Part shown: positions 22,257 through 32,057 of the stretch, piece by piece | How positions within the stretch are numbered: the stretch's first letter is position 1 | Layout: each line of letters begins with the position of its first letter | NCBI GenBank assembly: GCA_017893485.1 | Contig: CM030362.1 | Coordinates: 36,711,565-36,775,564 of the forward strand | Source of the DNA: Hemerocallis citrina | Lineage: Eukaryota; Streptophyta; Magnoliopsida; Asparagales; Asphodelaceae | Length of the DNA: 64,000 nt | Reading direction: 5' to 3' | The notes under the pieces: model-generated | What the model was told of the DNA's origin: nothing | The model's database searches: none | What the model saw: only the letters and a program-made list of their open reading frames with translations | Program-made: the position numbers and the translations under genes

Positions 22257-24426
22257 ATGGCACGCACAAGGGGTAACATGGAGGTAGGAGAAAGTAGTAG
22301 ACCTCCACGTAATCGCGGTGGACGTGATCGTGGTCGTGGTCGTCGTGGTGGTCGTGCTTCTACCGATGCTACTAATGTAAGTAATTAAATGTTGATTCTA
22401 ATAGAATTGTATTATATTTTTCGGTCTACTGATGTAAATGTTATTGTTATATAGGTTGAATTCAATCCAAATGAGGCGGGCCCTTCGTCTTCATACATCC
22501 CTCCTGCAGGCCCCGGACCACTCGACCCTTCACTTCTCACTCTCCAGCCGATGCATCGATCGCAGTATGTTTGGAACAACGAGGCTACGGAGTGCCGTTT
22601 TAGGACTGGGCACCCGCTACCTGCGCACCCACGCATACACGAGTTGCTTAGAGATTGTGGGTTCTACGGAATTTCCATGATGACATCCATCAAGTGCGAT
22701 CGTCCACTTCTCGAAGCACTGCTTGAACGATGGAGGCCCGAGACACACTCATTTCACCTGCCAGTCGGGGAGATGACGGTGACTTTACAAGACGTTGCTA
22801 TACTAACCGGGCTTCCAATCGATGGAGAGGCAGTGACAGGATCGATGGACTTCAATCCCGTGTATCTCGTGGAGGAGTTTCTAGGGGTTGCAGTGGAAGC
22901 TGGCGCGATAAATGGGAAATTTATCCGCCTAAAGTGGTTGAAGGATACCTTCAAAAATAGATTGAATGACGCTTCAACTGCAGCGGAGGTGGAGTGCTAC
23001 TTTAGGGCATATGTTCTAACGCTATTCGGCACGGTCCTGTTTCCAAACTCAACCGGGAATACCGTAGCACTGATGTTCTTGCCCCTAATCGCCGATATAG
23101 GTAGGATCCGCCGTTTCAGTTGGGGCAGTGCAATTCTATCGGCACTGTATCGGAGTCTGTGTCTGTGCAGTATAGGTTCGAACCAGATGAATGGACCTCT
23201 AATTCTACTGCAGATATGGAGTTGGGAACGGATTCACGTAGGTAGGCCCGTAGTACGGATCCAGTCCCAACATTGGAGAGTTCTTTCTGAAGATATAGAC
23301 ATGCTACCTCCGATTGGTGTGTATTGGACAGGAAAACTGACATGGACGGCCAACCCCAACAGGTGCTTGACATACTATCGCGACGAGTTGGACAGGTTGG
23401 CCGCCGACTGTGTGGTGTGGACCCCGTACACAGAGGAGCGATTGATTCGGCTGCCACCGATCTGTACGTTCAGGCGTAATTTGTGGCTCACGAGAGCACC
23501 TCTAATCAACTTCGGGGTTGTTGAGTTCTACTACCCCGATAGGGTCTTACGACAGTTTGGTCTGCACCAGGGGATTCCAGTTACCGTGCCATTCAATGCC
23601 GAGATGCATAACATCACTGGAATGGGCCGTACACCGGGACACAACTGGGCCACTTGCTTCTTCGAATACGTTCAGAGATGGAACATTAACCGTTTCGAAG
23701 AAATCATCGTTGACACCCCACCTTTTGACCTCTCCTTGCATGGTGTGTACTTGTCTTGGTACGAGAGAGTCACTAGACGGTTCATTTCCCCACCGTTGCA
23801 GGCTCCTGCCGGAGTCGTTGTACCGATACGTCGACCAGGGACCGAACCAGTAGATGAGCATTCGGTGAGGTTGCCGATGTACCAACCAAAGGGATCCGCT
23901 ATTCGTGGCTTTGTAAGTTTTAATGTTTTGTTTTAAATTTTCAAAATTTATATATCGATATGTTTTTATATATTTATGTGCATCTAATTCAATCTTTCAT
24001 GTTTCTCAGTTGGCCCAGACTTGGTCCCTTGCCAAGAAATGTGCGCATATGCTAAATAGCAACATCGCCGATCAGACGAAGGTTACTGTACGGGAGATGT
24101 TATCGTGTTGCCGTGCACAAGCTGATCTTGTGGGGGAGGGCGCAACATTAGATGCGATACTTAGGACCCCCACACATCGAACCGGCGGTCGTACCGGTCA
24201 ACGACGAAAGAGAACTGTTCATAGGCCGCCACCCCAACCTCGGAGTGATTCGGAACACGAACAAGAAGCAGACCCTGATATTGAGGCACAAGGTGATGAG
24301 GAACAGTTCGTTGGGGATGAGATTGAAGAAGAGCCGGAGATCCCGTTGTCTGCACTGACACAGGCAACTCCCCAGCGTCATAGACGACACAGAAGACCCC
24401 CAGATTACTTCACACCGGACCCTTGA
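22257..24426 (+). CDS. Plant mobile domain (PMD, MAIN-like) protein, three exons
   Basis: Exons 22257-22376, 22455-23912 and 24010-24426 join through GTAAGT/TATAG and GTAAGT/CTCAG sites, all in phase 0, giving about 664 residues. The start MARTRGNMEVGE opens an RGR-rich basic tail (residues 17-33). The PMD core follows from about residue 95, with the hallmark FHLPVGEMTVTLQDVAILTG and LPIDGEAV near 140-165. The C-terminus is acidic (about 600-640) and ends in RRPPDYFTPDP. PMD proteins are found both as host regulators (MAIN, MAIL1, which act in the nucleus in gene silencing) and inside transposons. Its place inside MULE TIRs points to a transposon gene. The exact function in the element is unknown. 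No stop or frameshift is present. Confidence 0.85.
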
Positions 24427-24587
24427 TGTAATAATTCTAATTATTTTGATTTTGTAGTTTTTTTAATGTAGTATTTTCAATGTAGTTTTCTTAATGTAGT
24501 ATTTGTTAATGTAGATTTTTTTAATGTAGTTTTTTTATTTTTTTAACTTGGTTGCTGATCTTGTAGCTGTGTTGATGTAGTATTTTT

Positions 24588-24705
24588 GAATGTTGAGTTG
24601 AGTATGGATGTTGAGTTTGGATGTTGAGTGTGGATGTTGAGTTTGGATGTTGAGTGTGGATGTTGAGTTTGGATGTTGAGTGTGGATGTTGAGTTTGGAT
24701 GTGTA
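24588..24705. repeat. Minisatellite, unit about 26 bp
   Basis: Alternating GATGTTGAGTTTG and GATGTTGAGTGTG units occur four to five times just downstream of the PMD gene. Confidence 0.85.
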
Positions 24706-24906
24706 GATTTCTGAGTTTGGATGTGTGAAATTTGAGAAAGAAGCTCAATATTACTAGCTCAAGATTTCTGAGAAAGAAGCTCAAATTTGAGAAAGAAGCT
24801 CAAGATTTGTGAGTTTGGATGTGTGAAATTTGAAATTTGTGAGTTTGGATGTGTGAGTTTGGATGTGTGATGTGTGAAATTTGAGAAAAAATCACACAGC
24901 CTTAAG

Positions 24907-25972
24907 TTGGATGTGTGAGTTTGTTTGTGAAGATTGTTGTTGAGAAGTTCAAGTTGCGATGTATATTTGTGGCTTTTTGTTGAGTTTTTTTGTGAAGTTG
25001 GATGTGGTATGGGTGTATGTTGAGTTTCTTTGTGAAGTTGGATGTGTTCATATTTGAAAGAAGCTTTTGAAGCTTGTTTGAAAGAAGGTTGTGAAATTTT
25101 TGAAAGAAGCATATGGCTGATACCAAAAAAAAACACACAGCCTTAAGGGTCGGTCTTCCAAAGACCGAGCTCAATATTACTAGACTCGGTCTTTGGAAGA
25201 CCGAGTCTTGAAGCTGATTGTGAAGTTTTGCAATCAGCTTCAAGACTCGGTCTTCCAAAGACCGAGTCTAGTAATATTGAGCTCGGTCTTTGGAAGACCG
25301 TTTGTTGCGTTCAATCACTTACAGAGCCTCGCTTGATTCTGGAAGTGAGAAATAGTCAACAGTCGGTCTTCCAAAGACCGAGCTCAATATTACTAGACTC
25401 GGTCTTCGGAAGACCGAGTCTTGAAGCTGATTGTGAAGTTTTGCAATCAGCTTCAAGACTCGGTCTTCCAAAGACCGAGTCTAGTAATATTGAGCTCGGT
25501 CTTTGGAAGACCGTTTGTTGTGTTCAATCACTTACAGAGCCTCGCTTGATTCTGGAAGTGAGAAATAGTCAACAGTCGGTCTTCCAAAGACCGAGCTCAA
25601 TATTACTAGACTCGGTCTTCGGAAGACCGAGTCTTGAAGCTGATTGCAAAACTTCACAATCAGCTTCAAGACTCGGTCTTCCAAAGACCGAGTCTAGTAA
25701 TATTGAGCTCGGTCTTTGGAAGACCGACCCTTAAGGCTGTGTGGTTTTTTTTGGTATCAGCCTTGTTGCTTCTTTCAAAAATTTCACAACCTTCTTTCAA
25801 ACAAGCTTCAGAAGCTTCTTTCAAATATGAACACATCCAACTTCACAAAGAAACTCAACATACACCCATACCACATCCAACTTCACAAAAAAACTCAACA
25901 AAAAGCCACAAATATACATCGCAACTTGAACTTCTCAACAACAATCTTCACAAACAAACACATCCACGCTTG
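24907..25972. repeat. Large palindrome with three internal palindromic modules, between convergent MULE genes
   Basis: The outer arms (about 24907-25140 and 25735-25972) are reverse complements and share, for example, GAAGTTCAAGTTGCGATG with CATCGCAACTTGAACTTC. Between them are three modules of about 150 bp (near 25149-25300, 25361-25513 and 25574-25726). Each module contains four copies of the TIR palindrome word plus AATATTACTAG spacers and a central AGCTGATTGTGAAG hairpin. The modules are separated by two copies of a 60-bp linker with AATCACTTACAGAGCCTCGC. The whole is a foldback structure lying exactly where transcripts of both genes would end. Confidence 0.88.
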
Positions 25973-26102
25973 TTAGAAGACCGAACAAACAAGAACATCT
26001 TCACACACAAACAACTATTACAAACGACTATTACAAACAAACACATACATGCTCAGTTCGAAATAAATATTACAAACACAATAGGAAAAACAAAATGAAA
26101 TT

Positions 26103-28772
26103 TCAATTGTTTTGAGATGCTATGTTAGTACATCGACGCTTGTTATGGCCTTCCAACCCGCATCTTGAACATTTCATTCTTGTACCCCTGCTAGAACTAT
26201 CTCTCACATCCATATCGTTGCGTATTCTCGTGGATTTAGGCCGGCCTTTCCGTGAACGTCGCAAACTAGAATCTGGTACAAGTCGTGGACCGTCGATAGT
26301 AGGCCAATATGCTTCATCTAGAATAGGACTGAACACAGGAGCCCAAGTATTTGCCAATGACGTGATAAGGTAAAATTTATCAACATAAGGCTTGTGATCG
26401 ATTGCACGATATGCACAGGCTGCCATTACATGAGAGCAGGGAATATGATATAGATGAAACTTCATACATGTGCATGTTTTCGTACCCAAATTCACGGTGT
26501 GCAAGTTCCCACCCTTCCGTTCTCCATTTACCATGCGTATACCAGTTTTGACGGAAAAAATTCCAGGCTGATGATGAAACATTGTGACCACATGTTGATT
26601 TGCTCTTTCACGGCGAATATCAATTAAATCTTGTACTCGTTTAGCAAAAATTTTCCCTTCACATAATAGCTTATTAGCCTCCTGTCGACGAGTAGTAAAG
26701 TAAGAGTTGAGACGTAAAAAAATCGTCTCAACTATTGCAGTTACTGGTAAACTACGGACTCCTTTAAGTACTGAATTGAAGCATTCTGACAGGTTCGTAG
26801 TCATCATTCCATATCGTCGACCTTCATCTGCATAAAGTGCCCATTTCTGAACCGGTTTCTCTTTCAACCAGTTAGCCGCCTCGACATTGACGGTTTCAAG
26901 TTCGGCGAGTTTGGCCATGAACTTTTTGGGTTGGTGCTGACAAGCTATACTTTTGGCCTTCTTGCGCAATGCTTTGCTACCAAATTTACTAAAAAAATTT
27001 GTGGCAAAATGACGCATGCAATAACGATGAAATCCATTCGGTTCGTTCCAAGAACCGTTTTGCAAATCCATAGCAGACAATATACCAGCATGACGATCCG
27101 AGATAACACACAACTCAGTGCGATCGGTGACATAATGCCGGACGCAAGTCATAAACCAAGTCCACGTGTTTATACTCTCTCCATCAACCAATGCAAATGC
27201 AAAAGGAAATAAGCAACCATTCGCATCCGGGGAAACAGCAATTAGCAAACAACCCTTGTACTTACCGTACAAGTGAGTTCCATCTACACTAATAACCGGT
27301 CTGCAAGACTTGAAACCTTCAATCGAAGGACCAAATGCCCAAAATACTCCCTTGAATGTTTCCTCGCCGGGGCTAGACACAAATTTATCCCAGTGGACAA
27401 TGGTACCTGGATTTGCTGATTGAATTGCTGTTAGTAGAAAAGGCAACTTCGTGTATGCTTCTTCGAATGTACCGTACAACCTCTCAATTGCCTTTTGTTT
27501 TGCTTTCCAAGCTTTCTTATATGAAATCTGATAATTATATTCTATTTTCACAATCTCAATAATTACCCCCGGTGATACAGCAATATCCTTCTTCACCACA
27601 CCCACAATCAAATTACTAACAAGGTTAGCATCAATTTTACAGTGGTCTTGATTCAACGTGGGATTCGTACAAGTATGAGGGCCAACTATCTTCTTCACCA
27701 CAAAATTTCTCCCTCCTTTTGGAACAATAGCTCGTAATCTCCAAGGGCATCCACCATCACTTACTTCTGGGGGACCTTGTACGATCTCCTCTATTGTACG
27801 TTTTCTAGGTGCCATTTTACATTTAACAGTGTAAAGTGACGGTGATGTTTTCAATGTGACAAATTCCCGATGTTTCTTGATATTATACACCTTCACAGCA
27901 TGCAGAAGGGAGTCTTTACTAACAAACTCCTGTCCAACGTAGAATTTGTCTACATTGGATGAACCAGAAGACTCTTGTGGAAATGGGGGTACTCTAGCAG
28001 CTTCAGCCATCTCCTCCGTAACATGAGCGCTAACATTAGCATACCTATCAGTAGCTCTCACTTCATTAGAACTATTGTTCGAAGGATTTACATTAGCTAC
28101 ATCATCATCTTCTTCTCCATCATCACTTTCCAGACTTTCATCATCGTCTGTTTCTTCCTCTTCTTCATCATCATCTAATAAACTGTTGTTAATCACTGCA
28201 TTTTGAAAGAGTTCAAACATACTGTCATTTGGAACAGAGTCAGGAACCGGGCTTGGTTGGCGTGGCAGCTCAACATTTACAGAATCCGGAATTGTTGTAT
28301 TTGTGAAGGTGTTCTCTTGTGAGGATACCGGATTTGGTTGTGAAGATTGATCGGGGTTAGGTCTCGACTGCTGTGTAGGTACTACCCGTATGAAGCTTGC
28401 ACTAGGGATATCATGTGGCTGAGCATTTACAACTCGAATTTGCTGAATATATAACTCTAATACAGACCAAACACAATTCGGATCAAATGTCCTAGCAATC
28501 AATGACTTCAGCGAATTATCAGTAGGTACGGGCACTGTCATAAAAAACTGAACACCTCCTCTTCCAGCTGCGTATCGAGCTAAAATTTTTACATTCCATT
28601 CATTCCTATCCCAATTAGTAACTTCATAGATTTTCTCAACTAGTTCTTCAAATGTAATGGTACGGGGTACCCAAACTATTTCCGGTTCCAAATGACTATA
28701 ACAACAACCAATCTTTGGATCACGAATAATTTCACCACCAAAGTATAACCAAATAGGAATCTCAAGATCCAT
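26103..28772 (-). CDS. MULE transposase (MURA/FAR1-related), intact, 889 aa
   Basis: This single open frame codes the enzyme that would cut and join the element's ends in the nucleus. The N-terminal 120 residues resemble the extra domain of long plant MULE transposases. An acidic stretch follows (about 200-225). The MuDR DNA-binding domain starts near residue 280 (KFYVGQEFVSKDSLLHAV...CPWRLRAI). The MULE catalytic core has VISVDGTHLYGKYKG (D about 497), CVISDRHAGI (D about 557), CMRHFATNF, and TTNLSECFNS (E about 660), so the DDE triad looks complete. A SWIM zinc finger (CTCMKFHLYHIPCSH) lies near 766 and a CCHC knuckle (CSRCGLEGHNKRRC) near 866. The start ATGGATCTTGAG follows a possible splice site GTAG. 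It faces the plus-strand PMD gene tail to tail. Confidence 0.93.
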   Translation of the reverse strand: MDLEIPIWLYFGGEIIRDPKIGCCYSHLEPEIVWVPRTITFEELVEKIYEVTNWDRNEWNVKILARYAAGRGGVQFFMTVPVPTDNSLKSLIARTFDPNCVWSVLELYIQQIRVVNAQPHDIPSASFIRVVPTQQSRPNPDQSSQPNPVSSQENTFTNTTIPDSVNVELPRQPSPVPDSVPNDSMFELFQNAVINNSLLDDDEEEEETDDDESLESDDGEEDDDVANVNPSNNSSNEVRATDRYANVSAHVTEEMAEAARVPPFPQESSGSSNVDKFYVGQEFVSKDSLLHAVKVYNIKKHREFVTLKTSPSLYTVKCKMAPRKRTIEEIVQGPPEVSDGGCPWRLRAIVPKGGRNFVVKKIVGPHTCTNPTLNQDHCKIDANLVSNLIVGVVKKDIAVSPGVIIEIVKIEYNYQISYKKAWKAKQKAIERLYGTFEEAYTKLPFLLTAIQSANPGTIVHWDKFVSSPGEETFKGVFWAFGPSIEGFKSCRPVISVDGTHLYGKYKGCLLIAVSPDANGCLFPFAFALVDGESINTWTWFMTCVRHYVTDRTELCVISDRHAGILSAMDLQNGSWNEPNGFHRYCMRHFATNFFSKFGSKALRKKAKSIACQHQPKKFMAKLAELETVNVEAANWLKEKPVQKWALYADEGRRYGMMTTNLSECFNSVLKGVRSLPVTAIVETIFLRLNSYFTTRRQEANKLLCEGKIFAKRVQDLIDIRRERANQHVVTMFHHQPGIFSVKTGIRMVNGERKGGNLHTVNLGTKTCTCMKFHLYHIPCSHVMAACAYRAIDHKPYVDKFYLITSLANTWAPVFSPILDEAYWPTIDGPRLVPDSSLRRSRKGRPKSTRIRNDMDVRDSSSRGTRMKCSRCGLEGHNKRRCTNIASQNN

Positions 28773-29120
28773 ACCTACGTATATTTATTAAAATACGCGA
28801 GTTATTATCTAACCACAAACAAAATCTATACCAAAATTCAGAAAATTAAAGGCCAATATTCATCATACCTTCACAAGCGTCAAGGATAGAGCCGTAGATA
28901 TTTCGGTAAAAGAGTTGAAGTTGCTATCCGCTTCAATTTTAGCAAAAAAACAAAAAAATTGATCTTTCAAAATAAGGGTTTTGGGATATTATAGTGGAGA
29001 TCGTTAGAGGGTTAGGAAGATATTGTTATATATATTTAGATTAAGATTAGATTTTGAGAAGTAGGAGGTCGCCCTAGATTTAGGAAGATGGGTTAGAGAA
29101 ATAGAATAGGTTAAAGTCCA

Positions 29121-29402
29121 GAAGAAGAAGAAGAAAGAAAGGGGATCTGCGATTATAAAAACGCACAGAGTGAAGACTCGGTCTTCCAAAGACCGAGTCT
29201 AGTGCAAATAGACTCGGTCTTTGGAAGACCGAGTCTTGCTCTTTGAATTTTCAAAGCGCAAGACTCGGTCTTTCAAAGACCGAGTCTATTTGCACTAGAC
29301 TCGGTCTTTGGAAGACCGAGTGGGGCGCTTTGGGAATTAAAAAAAAAAGTAGGGCGGTTTGGGAAATACTTTGCAAAAATGGGGCGTTTTGGGAAAAAAT
29401 TC
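29121..29402 (-). repeat. Right terminal inverted repeat of the MULE
   Basis: It is the reverse complement of the left TIR with one substitution and a T-run difference. It carries the same four palindrome copies and the same TATA-like TTTTTATAATCGCAG, here pointing into the transposase gene. Confidence 0.92.
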
Positions 29403-29411
29403 CTCCACGGG

Positions 29412-30026
29412 ATACCATACCCCACCCTCCAATCCACCGACAGCTGTCCTCCCGTGTGGGTTTCCACCATAAAATTGTAAATTGTATATTAGCAAGGGTT
29501 TTACGAGAAAACGTTCAGAACAAATACAATAAACAATCCACCGCGTAGTTATTACGTGAAACGGAATAAAATAATCCGCAGGTGCAGCGAACGAGGAACA
29601 CGTGCCTCGCACGTGAGCCCCATTGCTGCAAAGAAAAAGGTGGCTGAAGCGTGACAACAATTATAATAATCGAATTATTATTTTATTTTATTTCATAAAC
29701 AGGTTCTCGAATGGGAAGAGGATAATATAAAATAATTCGCGCAATAGTTTAAGGGAGTTAGGGTCATGGCAGATTGGCTGGCATATTTTCGTTATTATCT
29801 GTACTCCTTCTCATGCACGTAAGAAGATCGGGCAGCTGGCAAGCTGCCCGCGTATGGAGTACATAGTAGAGCTGGGAGCTGCCCGTGGTGGGGACGGGCA
29901 ACGGGCAGCATGAACGTGTGGCACAGTTGAATGAGGGCCCAGCTGCCCACTTACTCACAGGTGTCAAAGGGATGTGTGTACAGTAGTAACAGTACGTAGT
30001 ATTTTTCATCAAAAAAACAGTACGTA
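29412..30026. other. Spacer with GGCAGCT hairpins, no gene seen
   Basis: The stretch 29830-29950 has repeated complementary words (GGGCAGCTGGCAAGCTGCCC, GGGAGCTGCCCG, GGGCCCAGCTGCCC) that could form hairpins. Two CACGTG motifs occur near 29600-29615. The last bases hold a short A-run with ACAGTACGTA, the target of the next insertion. Confidence 0.5.
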
Positions 30027-30329
30027 TTGGCACCCGGTTTTTCGGCTCAGTGGCTTAGGTCCTAGTTCTTTTTCGGGTGTGACAAGTTGGCTTCGCTCCA
30101 TTAGGGTTTTTTCTCAAGCTCGTTCGGAATGCTGTTTTGTTTCTTGCGCTGATTCCCTGTATTACTGGATTAGTTAGTCATATTTGTTTTTCCGTTTTGT
30201 ATGCTTATTTCTGTTTTACACCTTGTAAAGCCAGTGATTATTATTTGTACATTATCTGTTTTTATTGATTAATATATTTTTTAATGGCTGGAGCCTTTTG
30301 GCTCTATCCGATTCATCAAAAAAAAAAAA
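30027..30329 (+). mobile_element. Poly(A)-tailed retroelement copy (truncated LINE or SINE)
   Basis: It begins TTGGCACCC, ends ATTCATC followed by a run of A, and is flanked by CAGTACGTA at 30018-30026 and 30330-30338. These are features of target-primed insertion. Its 3' end, GGCTGGAGCC...GGCTCTATCC, forms a small hairpin and recurs in the copy at 57262. A GGCTCAGTGG word near 30052 resembles a tRNA A box, so a SINE is possible; no convincing B box was found at the usual distance. Confidence 0.7.
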
Positions 30330-30525
30330 ACAGTACGTAGTATAGTATTTATGTGGAATGGGAAGTACTGTGAGCTGTATTTTTGTATTTTTTTTCGCTA
30401 TTTGTTGCATTTTTGTTTGGTAATTTGGAATTATGGAATCCAACTTTATATTTTTAGTAAAATTCAATTATGCATACAAATTATTTTCGAAAGAATAAAA
30501 TAATGATTTTTGAATGTATTTGTTA

Positions 30526-31240
30526 GAGCATCTGTAGTCGTTGAATGTAAAAATATGGATATGTGGATAAATGGAAATAAGAATCGCAGTTTTGCAGCAC
30601 TCGTTTAAAACTATATTTTAGCTATATTGGAGGGACGGCACATGAAGTACCGTCGGAGAAGGAAAAAAAAAAGAAAAAAAGTAATAATAATAATAATAAT
30701 AATAAAGCCCTAAAGGACGAACGGCACATGAAGTGCCGTCCAAGAGATGAGTGAATTTTTTTTGCCATTTTCCACTTTTTCGGAAATTACAAAAACATTT
30801 CAGTAATTACAAAAAAATTACAAAAAATTACAAAAAATTACAAAAAATTTTTAGAAATTGCAAAAAAAATTAAAAATTGCAAAAACATTTTCAAAAATTG
30901 CAAAAAAAAATTGAAAATTACAAAAAGTGCCATCCGAGGAATTTGGGTTGGAATTTTTTTTTTCAAAGGACGGCACTTCATGTGCCGTCCGATGGGAAGG
31001 GGTGTTTTTTAATTGAAAAAGAAAAATAAAATCAAGGGACGGCACTTGAAGTGCCGTCCGACGTGGCAATTTTTATTTGTGCGACGGCACTCGAATATGG
31101 ATAATTCTCAAATTGATTCTCATTTATAGCACACGACTGTAGCGATTTATCGATAAAATGGATATTTGGCAAACGAGTGCAGCACGTTCGCTTGCCAAAT
31201 ATCCATTTTATCGATATTTGGCAAACGACTACAGATGCTC
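30526..31240. mobile_element. TIR element C with internal palindromes (PIF/Harbinger-like MITE)
   Basis: It spans GAGCATCTGTAGTCGTT to CGACTACAGATGCTC with TTA on both sides (30523-30525 and 31241-31243). A palindrome of core CGGCACATGAAGTGCCG or its complement is found near 30632, 30718, 30968 and 31038, with partial copies near 30925 and 31081. A second inverted pair (ATCCATTTTATCGATA) lies near the right end. No protein is coded. Confidence 0.8.
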
Positions 31241-31269
31241 TTAGAGCAGTGTAAAAAGGCTAAATTAGA

Positions 31270-31481
31270 AGAAGAAAAAAAAAACTTGAATTATATCCTT
31301 TCTGTACAAAATTGAGTTGAACTATTTTTTGCGCAAAAAATAATCTTGAAGTATGTTTTCAAAAAATCCTCATGAAATATATTTTCGAAAAACCACATCG
31401 AACATTTTTTCTTGTATGAAAACTTCATTCATCTTTCTCATTATTGTCAAAAAAGTTACTCAATTTTAGCAGAAAGTTCAG
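31270..31481. repeat. Partial copy of the 18171-18530 repeat, reverse orientation
   Basis: The stretch TTTCTCATTATTGTCAAAAA and CAATTTTAGCAGAAAG matches the reverse complement of about 18280-18330. The CACTA element sits at its right edge. Confidence 0.5.
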
Positions 31482-31672
31482 TCCACTACAAGAAATTTGC
31501 CATATACCAACGGACACCTATAGTGACGGATCACTAAAACCGTGGGTACAGACATTGTATACCCACAGACGAATAGTAAACTGTGGGTATAGGTGGGTAT
31601 ATTCTATAATTCATTTTCCCCCCAACTTTTTCATCTTCCCCCCAAATCTCAAATATCCCCAATTTATAGATT

Positions 31673-31954
31673 ATGTCTCAGGCTCAAACCCATCTCTCTC
31701 TTTTCTCTATCTCTCACACCCGAATCCCTCTCTCCCCAAATCCTCTCTCCCCAAGGTTGCCGTCTTTTTGTCTTCGAATCCCCACTTCCCAACCCCTCTT
31801 CTCTCACTGCAGCAATCCGCCTCGCAACTCTTCGAGAAGAGCTCCATCTCGGTCGGTTCCGATCCGGTGCTCGAGCTACTCGCCGTTTGTTTCGATGGAC
31901 TCGGCGAGGATCAAGGTGGTCGGAGTTGGTGGAGGCGGCAACAATGCCACCAAT
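31673..31954 (+). pseudogene. FTSZ1: FTSZ1 first-exon fragment
   Basis: It encodes 94 residues. FtsZ1 forms the chloroplast division ring; only the transit peptide and the first glycine-rich nucleotide-binding segment are present, where the family continues for about 300 more residues. The native splice donor GTAAGT is retained. Confidence 0.82.
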
Positions 31955-32057
31955 GTAAGTCAAACCCAAAATCCCCAATTTCGTTCTATCTTTTTTGGTC
32001 ATAGTTTGTAAAACTGAAAAGTTTTTTTTGCAATTACTCTTTCTGTGTTGAAACTAG

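Larger units (their letters stand above)
20541..29402. mobile_element. Apparently intact autonomous Mutator-like element (MULE), TSD CTCCACGGG
   Basis: Both ends carry a TIR of about 280 bp (GAATTTTTTCCC...) that differ by one base and a T-run length. They are flanked by an identical 9-bp target duplication at 20532-20540 and 29403-29411, the length typical of MULEs. Inside are two convergent genes: a plant mobile domain gene (plus) and a MURA-type transposase (minus). Between their 3' ends lies a large palindromic array. An undamaged transposase, matching TIRs and perfect duplication indicate recent movement and possible present activity. Confidence 0.92.

Noticed and set aside
25228..25734. 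Open frame of 168 codons across the MULE palindrome
   Set aside because: It is a translation of the repeated palindromic modules; both strands are open for the same reason.
31664..32002. Minus-strand open frame of 112 codons
   Set aside because: It is the antisense shadow of the FTSZ1 first-exon fragment.
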